DNA from: Takakia lepidozioides
Taxonomy: Eukaryota > Streptophyta > Takakiopsida > Takakiales > Takakiaceae
Assembly: GCA_030704615.1 (NCBI GenBank)
Contig: CM060732.1
Location: 52,681,053-52,745,052 of the forward strand
Direction: 5' to 3'
DNA length: 64,000 bases
Below are positions 56,694 through 64,000 of this stretch, piece by piece. Numbering within the stretch: position 1 is the first letter of the stretch; each line of letters starts with the position of its first letter. The notes beneath the pieces are model-generated. The model saw only the letters and a list, made by a program, of their open reading frames with translations. It made no database searches and was not told the DNA's origin. The position numbers were made by a program, and so were the translations under genes.

Positions 56694-57557
56694 ATGGAGA
56701 TGGTTGTGTTGCAAAGCAAGATGGTGGAGGGGGGTTTGCGGGGCGTTGTGGAATGGTGGCACCGGGTGGACACATCCGAGGAGTGGCAGACGCGCATCTT
56801 TGGGGGTCTTGCAGTTGCTTACGCGGTCATCGCTCTTATTGCCCTGATCCAATTGATTCGGATTGAGTTACGAGTGCCCGAGTATGGCTGGACGACACAG
56901 AAGGTGTTCCACCTTCTCAATTTCCTAGTTAATGCAGTTCGAGCTGCTGTGTTTTTCTTCCGGAAAGATGTGCAGGCACTGCAACCTGAGATTTTTCAAC
57001 ATGTCCTTCTAGATCTTCCAGGCATATTGTTCTTCACCGCGTATACTCTGCTGGTCTTGTTCTGGGCTGAAATATATCACCAGGCACGCAGCCTCCCGAC
57101 AGATGGTTTGCGTCCAGCCTTCTTAATAACCAACGGGGCCATCTATTTCATCCAGGCTTGCATCTGGATATATTTATGGTGGACGCCAAGTTCAGTGATG
57201 ATGACCATTGCAAAGGTCTTCTTCGCTGTTGTGTCACTAATGGCAGCACTTGGCTTTTTGCTGTATGGAGGAAGGCTGTTTCTTATGCTCCGACGATTCC
57301 CCATTCAGTCCAAAGGTCGGAGAAAGAAGCTTCGCGAGGTTGGATGTGTGACAGCGATCTGCTTCACATGTTTTACAATCCGGTCTATCGTTATGGCGTT
57401 CTCTGTTTTCGACAAACAAGTGGATCTAGATGTGCTTTACCATCCAATTTTGAATGCCATTTACTACACGCTTGTGGAGATCATACCTTCAGCACTTGTT
57501 CTCTACATTTTGCGCAAACTGCCGCCCAAGCGTCTGCCGGGTCATCCAATCAGGTGA
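56694..57557 (+). CDS. TOM1/THH1-family (DUF1084) seven-pass membrane protein, intronless
   Basis: An intact 287-codon ORF, close to the usual TOM1 length of about 290. The ATG at 56694 gives [10 protein letters not shown], followed by [20 protein letters not shown]; an ATG 105 bases upstream is in frame but adds non-conserved residues. Family landmarks: [77 protein letters not shown], and a C-terminal [20 protein letters not shown]. Seven hydrophobic segments are evident. Arabidopsis members are tonoplast proteins that tobamoviruses use as host factors; the native role is poorly known. Known TOM1/TOM3 genes contain many introns, but this one has none, which suggests a retrocopy. No poly(A) scar or duplication was found. 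Confidence 0.85.
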   Translation: MEMVVLQSKMVEGGLRGVVEWWHRVDTSEEWQTRIFGGLAVAYAVIALIALIQLIRIELRVPEYGWTTQKVFHLLNFLVNAVRAAVFFFRKDVQALQPEIFQHVLLDLPGILFFTAYTLLVLFWAEIYHQARSLPTDGLRPAFLITNGAIYFIQACIWIYLWWTPSSVMMTIAKVFFAVVSLMAALGFLLYGGRLFLMLRRFPIQSKGRRKKLREVGCVTAICFTCFTIRSIVMAFSVFDKQVDLDVLYHPILNAIYYTLVEIIPSALVLYILRKLPPKRLPGHPIR

Positions 57558-58382
57558 CGCGGTTGGATACGGTGTCCATGGAGGTGTACAAATATTTAGG
57601 TATGCAGCAGTTCATTGGACACCCATTGTCTGTCCTCAAATGTATGGGAAGGTTTGTGGAATGCAAATCTCTAGAATGTAGATACAAACATATGGAAGAG
57701 GCACACATGGAGACCAACTGGTAGAGATCAAATCTGTGCTCGGTGTTTGTGACTTAGTTTTCCTAGGATGTACACAGGTAGTGAGGAAATGCAAAGATCA
57801 TTTTCTCAACAGGTCTTCAGCTAGGCACCAAGATTCGACCTGCGATCGCCACTCAATGGTTTTGATAGAGTGGAGAAATTGTCAAATTTTTAATCAGATT
57901 AACTGTATCTGTACATACATTTGCATTTTGCACAATGCGAAAAAATGGGTGACTCCCTGGTATAAAAGTATAGTACCTAGGCACAAGGTGTCGGTGAGGA
58001 GTCACCTCTCAAAGTTCTGCCGCCCTTTCACTCATAGTTGTAGAGTTCGAAAGGTCAACCTGCAAATGGGAAATGTGTAAAATACTCGTCCCATGGGCCC
58101 TCCCCTTCCCCAGTCGCACCCCAGACATTCCAAATGATTCTTCAACATACATGTCAACTATCTTTGGCAAGGTCATGAGGTCACGCCACACTTAGTTGAC
58201 AGCATTACCCATGAGCCAACGGGGAAGCAGACTTCCAATGCGAAACTCAAATGTAATTCTACCCAACCTCCTCCCTCCAAAATCAAGTAAGAATATCATG
58301 GGCTCACAATTTACTGGTCATCTACAAACTGCCACTTGCTTATGCCTGTGAACATCAATTGGTCCTGCCTCTATTCTCACCT
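57558..58382. other. Convergent intergenic and 3' UTR region
   Basis: Lies between the stop of the plus-strand TOM1-like gene and the stop of the minus-strand gene at 58383. There is no supported coding frame. A TTTGCATTTTGCACAATGCG word near 57920 is the only local inverted motif I noticed. Confidence 0.45.
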
Positions 58383-61110
58383 TCATAAGCGCCTACGACT
58401 GCGCACTTCATCGTCTCTGTACCCACTTCCACCATAAAGCTCTTTCCGAGCATCCCCACGGAAAAGCCAATTGTCTCTGCCTTTTTTCTGAGAATCAGGT
58501 GTCCCTTTCTCTTTCTTGTTAACCTCCCTAGGAGACTCCCTTGCTTGCTCCCCAACTGCTTCATTCCCTCTACCATCATACAGGTTTTTCCGAGAGTCCC
58601 TGCGGAAAAGCCAATTACTGCCTCTGTTCTTATGATCAGGTGTGCCTCTGTCCTTTGGAGACTCTGCTGCTTGTTCCAGACAAGCTAGCTCTGCTCTAAC
58701 TCCAACCATATCACCATCTGCAGTAACCAGCCAAAGCACATCAGAATCCTGTAATGCAGATTTGAATTGACCTGACTTCTTGTTAAGATATACGCCCGAA
58801 AGACAACAGGAACTATGAAGCGATGCGTGTACCTTGTAAAAGTTGGGAATTTTTGCCCAGATCTAATTCTGGAATAGATTCGATGTCTAATTTCCCCGAG
58901 TGGTGGTGGCCTGGCTCCTGTCCAGTCCTGTCCTTGGTTCCTTTTAGCACCCTTCTGCCCTTACTATGCACTGCCAATGTACGAAAAATCTCATAATCAT
59001 CCACTTCGACTACCTTTTCATCCACATCAACTACTCCTGCCTCTTTGGAACCCATTCTTGCTCTTTCCAAGGGGGAGACTCCACTGAGCCCCTGTATTCC
59101 AGTTGTTTCTGACTTTAGAACAGTGTGACCGGCAGCCCCACTGACACCTATATCATCTGTCTCCAGCGTGGCTAGCACTGTTTGCGCATCTTCTACAATA
59201 TGGGATCCGCGCCTTGCTTTCTGGACGATTCGAGTAATTAACATATTTCCCAGGAGCTCCTCAGCCTCAGACACCAGGGTCTCTCCAGAAAACGTATCAC
59301 CGTCCGCACCGGAGGTATCAACACTGCAATTTTGCTCCAACTCAGATACCCAAGATTGGCACTCCCAATCAGACCCCATAGCTGGACCAGGCATCTCTGC
59401 CCTCATCAAACCCTCCCAGTGGGCTATCTTCTCCAGTACTGTTGGGCTCAGTTCTGCCGACCGCCTCTCCAGTGAAAGGGGTGGCTGCTGACCTGCCACA
59501 ATCTGCAATGGGCCTTTAGGAGTACTGAAGATCCGTTGTTTCCTGGGGAGAGAGCTGTCAACTGGGGTGTTCAACCCTGCGCGACCAAACCCTTCTCTCT
59601 TCCAAAGATTATGGTCACTAGGTGCCACAAACTGACACACAGGCCCTGTACTTGTGTCTACATACTTGACAGAGCATGGAGTGCTGCTAGTTCTGTACTC
59701 AGGAATCTCTCCATCTGAGACTTCAGATACAGAGTTTGATGGCTCTGGTGCTTGAGCATGTTTCACACTAGCTTTACAACTCTCTGGCCAGTACACATAT
59801 GGTTCCTTTTTGTCCTCCTCCAAGCTGGGTTGACCATGGGTGGCCTCCAAATTCAATGGGTCCCTTTTGTTGGCGTGAGATGCCAGCTGCATTGCCCTCT
59901 GAAATGCTACGATTGAGGCTGATTCTCCATCATGGGAAGGTGCCCCAGTCACTGGGTCAAGGGCATGATCCCAGCCATCGGACATTGAGACTGCACTTGA
60001 GAAACCATAAACACTTGGAGTGTTGCTACCCATGTCAGAGCTTTCAGAAAACTCGTGGGAATCCAGACTTTGAACAGAATTTCCAAGCAACTTCTGAGTC
60101 TGGGAATCTTCAAAAATTGGTTTGCACTGCACGGAGGCTTGCATAGTCTTCTCACTTGGGGGAGGTACCTCTCCGCCATCCAGCATGGCCCTTAGAAACT
60201 CATCACAGACATTCTCATCGGGAAATTCGGCACCCCCATGTTTCTGTAGCAGTTGTACAGAAGCAGTCAACATGTCACAACAGGGATAAAACCCAGAAAA
60301 ACCCGAAACAGAGGCAAACAAGAGTAAGGACACCACCAGCCCCATCTTTCATTTCCTTCACATAACTTTCAGCATATTGTTCCTAAGCACATCGCATTTG
60401 TGCACTCAGTTGACAGTACCCACAAGAGTAAAGGACAATAGAGAACACTGCAGAGTTCCACCAGAAGAAAAATCTTTTGGAGCCACCTTGATACAGGTTT
60501 CAGAAAGGCCTTTCTTTCCAGACATAGGTGCTTTAAATTCTATTTTAACCTGCAACTGCAAAACTGACTTTGATATTACCAAATCAACATGTATGCCAAA
60601 TTTGCCCCTTCAACAAGGGAAACTCATACTCATAGTTGCCAACCATACCTGCTCAGCAACTGCTGTATCAGGTTCATCCAAAGTCCTGTTTCTTTCAAAC
60701 CCGTCCTCTTCCTTTCCTGGTGCGTTGGGTATCAAAATGCTGCCAGTTGATTCATCAGATTGTCCACGACAATCACCTGAAGCCTGAAGAGGAAAGTGAA
60801 GACTTTCCTGGACTTCTACCAGGTTGCTGCTCTGCAGAGCAATTTCGATCTGAACATTTCTGTCACTGGATGACATGGGCCTCTCAAAGAAAACACCCCC
60901 ACCAGTGGGAGTCAATGGACTCAAAGGTTCCTCACCTGCACAACCCAAAACCACCAATACACCCACCCACCTGTAAGACAAGGTTCCACACATCCAGACT
61001 TGGCTGTTTTTGTGGTTGTGTCCCTTGCCAGTTCAAGTGATGTGTTTCCCATGAATTGTTCTTCTCCCTTACAGTCCATTTTACTTTGGAGCATTACAAC
61101 CACAGCGATC
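58383..61110 (-). CDS. Uncharacterised serine-rich protein, four exons; possible C-terminal extension of the POLAR-like gene
   Basis: Exons on the minus strand: 61073-61110 (38-nt microexon behind a strong pyrimidine tract), 60649-60935, 58833-60243 and 58383-58717. All junctions are GT-AG and keep phase (phase 1, 0, 1). The protein is rich in Ser, Glu and Gly; a possible small domain contains LSPTVLEKIAHWEGLMRAEM and EELLGNMLITRIVQKARRG. The last exon repeats a motif twice (SNWLFRRDSRKNLY and DNWLFRGDARKELY). I know no family for it. The first exon has a splice acceptor rather than a clear start context, and a phase-matching weak donor at 61336 in the upstream gene could join the two. Alternatively it is a separate gene starting at the ATG at 61094. 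Confidence 0.6.
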
Positions 61111-61283
61111 CTTACAAGTGATTAGAAGAAAAAGAGGAATTAGTCCTCTCGTATGCCAGACCGAAAACACATGCCACTGAATAGTAAGCAACACTGTAAT
61201 CTACTCAAATCTGGTGGGACACAACTTCAGAAGGCCGCATGGTCAGAGGAACTCAACTAGCACATTGCAGGGCCCAACACACC

Positions 61284-64000
61284 TCAGAACACACAAGACA
61301 GATCTAATGATGGTAAACAAGCATCAGGTAGACACCAATTAGGGCCCAGTTTCCTGCCTGAGTGGGTGGACGTTATTGATCCTTCAGTCAGACGCTTCAC
61401 CCGTTCCTTCCATAGTTGCAGCTCCTTCTCTTTAATTTGCAACTGTATCTGTGCTATCTCCAATTCCTCTTCAAGCTCTGAGATGAGTTCTTCTTGCCGT
61501 GTTGTCTGTAACATTAGAATCATATGCCCATAAAAAGAGTGGACTGAGTGAGAAGCTTCCCACGTTGCTTCAACAAGAGCCATTCATGTGGTGTGACAAG
61601 AACTAGAAATGCACTTGACTCTTCACTTCATGATGCTGCAACCCAGTCAACCCTGAATAGCATATGAACTTTCAACCATTTCAGTATCTTAAATTCCAAT
61701 AGATTGGTATGACTTTCAAGAACTTTGTGACCTTTATCTCAGCACAATTTAGAATTATTCTATAACTGGAAGATGGTATTCACCTGGAGCTCACGTAGCA
61801 ATCGAGTAAGCTCCCGTGGGGAAACAGCATAGTCATTCAGGCAAGCCACCTCATGTGGGCCTGAGTGATCGTCCCCATCAGATTCATCCAACCGGGCAGG
61901 TAAGCCTATCACTGTCAGATCACCATGCACCACATCTGCGACCCCATCCAAGTCCAGCTGCACCATACTCCTCACACTGTCAGATATCCTGTGTCTGTGT
62001 CTCTACAACCCTTAATCCCTGTCCTACTTGCGGTGAGAATAACATGTAGCAAAAACTGAGTTCAAATGTTCATGGGCTGTCACACACACCCACATGATAG
62101 AACAGAATGTACTCATGAGACATTGTTTGCCGTAGCCTTGTGGGCATAGACCCTAAGCCCAGTTCGGACAGCAACATAGGGACATTTGTGAGGGGCACAC
62201 TCTGACTTACCTTTGTAAGACAATTAGTCAAGCTTTTCAGAAGAGAGTGTTATACACACATCTCAGCAGACATACCTCATCAACATTGGAGAACTGTCTC
62301 TGCAACTCTGGAGGGTCGCCCCCTGTCAGGTGCTCCAGTTCAGCCTCTAGCTGAGCCTCCAGTTCAGCCATTTGGTCCCCTTGCTGTGTTGATGCATCCA
62401 CAGTCACTAAGCTCTGGTCTTCACTCGCTGTTTCTTCCCCAATATCTCTATTTTCTCCATTCGGAGAAATCCCAGCTGTATTGGTATCTGACGCCCTCTC
62501 ATCTTTATCCTCCTGCTTTCCCGATAGGTTTGAACACTGACAGGGCCAAAAAGCAACTTGAATAAGTAGGAATCCAGGTGTCCGCTTCAGTGCTGATGAG
62601 TTCCTTATGCAAGATTGTTCTTTGTTGCTCCTCTATCCCCCCTTCTTCCCATGCTTCCTGAGTAGCTCACACATCATACAGCTCGGTCATCATAACCAGG
62701 CATTCCCACAACAATTAAGCAACCATGCCACGGACACATTGTATCTTTTGTCTACAGAAAGTTTTAAGTTTCAGTCAACATCACCGTGTGTCGGCCAGAT
62801 ATCGGGATTTGTCGATCACACCTTGTAGGCAGCACAAGCCAAGTTTGATGCCTTCCCACTAAATTGAAAATTTTAGAGCATATGACTACCAATAGAGTCA
62901 AGACTAGGCACAACAATCCCACCGGCTTCAATGTTTATGGTCCTTACAGGCAGGATACAAAGAACAAGCCCCAAACAGTAACGATGATTGCATCGAAAGA
63001 ATCAACAAACTTACATCTGCATTGCTTTGCTCCCCACCTAACTTGGAAAGGCAATTTGCATTAGGCACAAGGCCTCCCCTACTCTCTAGCTCCCACTTCA
63101 AATCCTCCAGTCTAGATTCTGCCTCCTTCAGCAACTGGCATAGTTTCTCAACCTCAATCTTGTTTGAGTTGGCCATGGACATGACCCCAATGCCCACTCC
63201 AAAACTGAATAATAGCCCCTCCATCGAAGATATTGCCCCATCTGCTTCACACCAGAGAAATTGGTTGGAGGGGAATCAATGTACTGCCAATCTCTGTCCC
63301 TCCCTTATGCTCTAAAACATGGACCCTCAGCAAGGCAGTCAAGGCCATGGTCTGGAAAGCAAAGTCTATTCAACACATCATCAACCTCTCTCATTAATAT
63401 GTATGGCGTATAGTCACTCTGCTTCTCAAGTATGTTAGGCTCAAAATCCTGTCACAAATGGTTGATGTCCTGAAAGATGATCCCCACAGATCACCTGAAA
63501 TGTACTTACAGTTGTCAAAGATGAAATATTTGGTATGGTTACCTTCGGAAGTGATGCCATCAATGTCTACATCAGAAGACGGAGCCAACACCTTCCGCAT
63601 GTGAGAAATTTTCCGTTTCTTGAGAACAACTGGAAATAGTGCTTTCTTCCACCAGCTACCACCAACATTGTCTCCAGTAAGAGTCACTCTTGCCTCTTTA
63701 CCTTCACACCCCTTAGTCCTGTCATCTTTGCTGTCTGCAATCACAGTAGCACTCAGACTCAAACCCGTATTGCAATCTCTTCTCGGTTGCTTGTGGAAAC
63801 ATGGAAGCCCCACCACAATCGCAGCATTTGATGTCTGTCCTTCCTCGGTTCTGACAGCGCTTTGATCAACTTTAGCAGAACCCTCTATGTTTTGATCAAA
63901 ATCTGGAGAAAAAGGATTCCCATTCAAGTAGCCAACAATGTTCACATCTTCATACTTTCCCACAGATGGTACTCCTTCCTTAACTAGGGAAGAAAAGTTG
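61284..64000 (-). CDS. POLAR-like protein (asymmetric-division polarity scaffold), 5' end outside window
   Basis: Minus-strand exons 63510->64000, 63015-63241, 62276-62536, 61784-61957 and 61284-61505, all with GT-AG borders and matching phases, giving at least 455 residues. Landmarks of POLAR and POLAR-LIKE proteins in order: the basic patch ALFPVVLKKRKISHMRK, the signature MEGLLFSFGVGIGVMSMA followed by a coiled coil, MAELEAQLEAELEHL, YAVSPRELTRLLRELQ, and the final coiled coil QEELISELEEELEIAQIQLQ ending in ELQLWKERVKRL. In Arabidopsis, POLAR localises asymmetrically in stomatal-lineage cells and scaffolds GSK3-like kinases. The role in this plant is inferred only. The stop at 61284 follows a 20-residue tail that is not conserved, so read-through by splicing into the next exon group is possible. 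Confidence 0.85.

Noticed and set aside
57158-57724. 188-codon plus-strand frame overlapping the TOM1-like gene
   Set aside because: It is an out-of-frame overlap with no recognisable family; the conserved TOM1 frame explains the region.
60936-60970. A 35-bp intron (GTGGGT…TGTGCAG) in the minus-strand gene
   Set aside because: It is shorter than plant introns normally allow. An upstream GTAAGG donor at 61072 gives a 137-bp intron with the same phase and a better consensus.
1-64000. Intact tRNA, rRNA or other structured RNA genes
   Set aside because: Only isolated A/B box-like words were found inside repeats. I saw no complete cloverleaf and no rRNA sequence.

Overview
The window is nuclear DNA of a land plant. 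The host genes belong to plant families: a POLAR-like polarity protein, a TOM1/THH1-type seven-pass membrane protein, two members of the 'F-box protein At4g22030-like' family, and a dead fragment of a DYW-class PPR editing factor. Introns in the POLAR-like gene are short and have clean GT-AG borders. The DYW relic and the character of the genes fit a moss, lycophyte, fern or hornwort better than a flowering plant, but the species cannot be fixed from sequence alone. Nothing bacterial was seen.

Layout. 1-13 kb: two At4g22030-like paralogues arranged head to head (2055-3398 minus; 11751-12977 plus), separated by AT-rich spacer, a nested pair of inverted-repeat transposons (3892-4873 with 4221-4662 inside), local direct repeats and a PPR-DYW pseudogene (9131-9460). 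14-20 kb: a decayed Ty3/gypsy element (here called X) whose protease-RT region carries a CACTA-type element (TSD AGT) and whose RT carries an hAT-type element (8-bp TSD); removing either restores the reading frame. 20-27 kb: a PIF/Harbinger transposase relic, a second copy of the 3.9-kb inverted-repeat family, a small two-exon ORF, a perfect-looking 121-bp palindrome and a tRNA-derived SINE.

27-56 kb is a nested LTR-retrotransposon pile. A fragment of a second X copy (X2) is abutted by a Ty3/gypsy element Y (minus strand). Two copies of another family, Z, lie inside Y. Z2 (41467-52833) is complete with 5-bp TSD GTTGC. Z1 is cut in two and its 5' half is inverted: its two LTRs face each other (33401-34357 minus, 40244-41131 plus). 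Undoing one roughly 7.9-kb inversion (about 29480-37370) simultaneously re-forms Z1, its 5-bp TSD AGACC, the Y integrase, and a continuous Y reading frame across the empty site. A second, older inversion is needed to order the Y gag and protease pieces. Z is unusual: after RNase H I see no integrase, and instead there is a long 3' ORF region with a conserved N-terminal domain, a coiled coil and a conserved C-terminal domain.

56-64 kb is genic: an intron-free TOM1-like gene (56694-57557 plus) converges on a multi-exon minus-strand locus. Its upstream exons (61284 to beyond 64000) encode a POLAR-like protein; the downstream exons (58383-61110) encode an uncharacterised serine-rich protein part that may be a separate gene or a C-terminal extension of the same gene.
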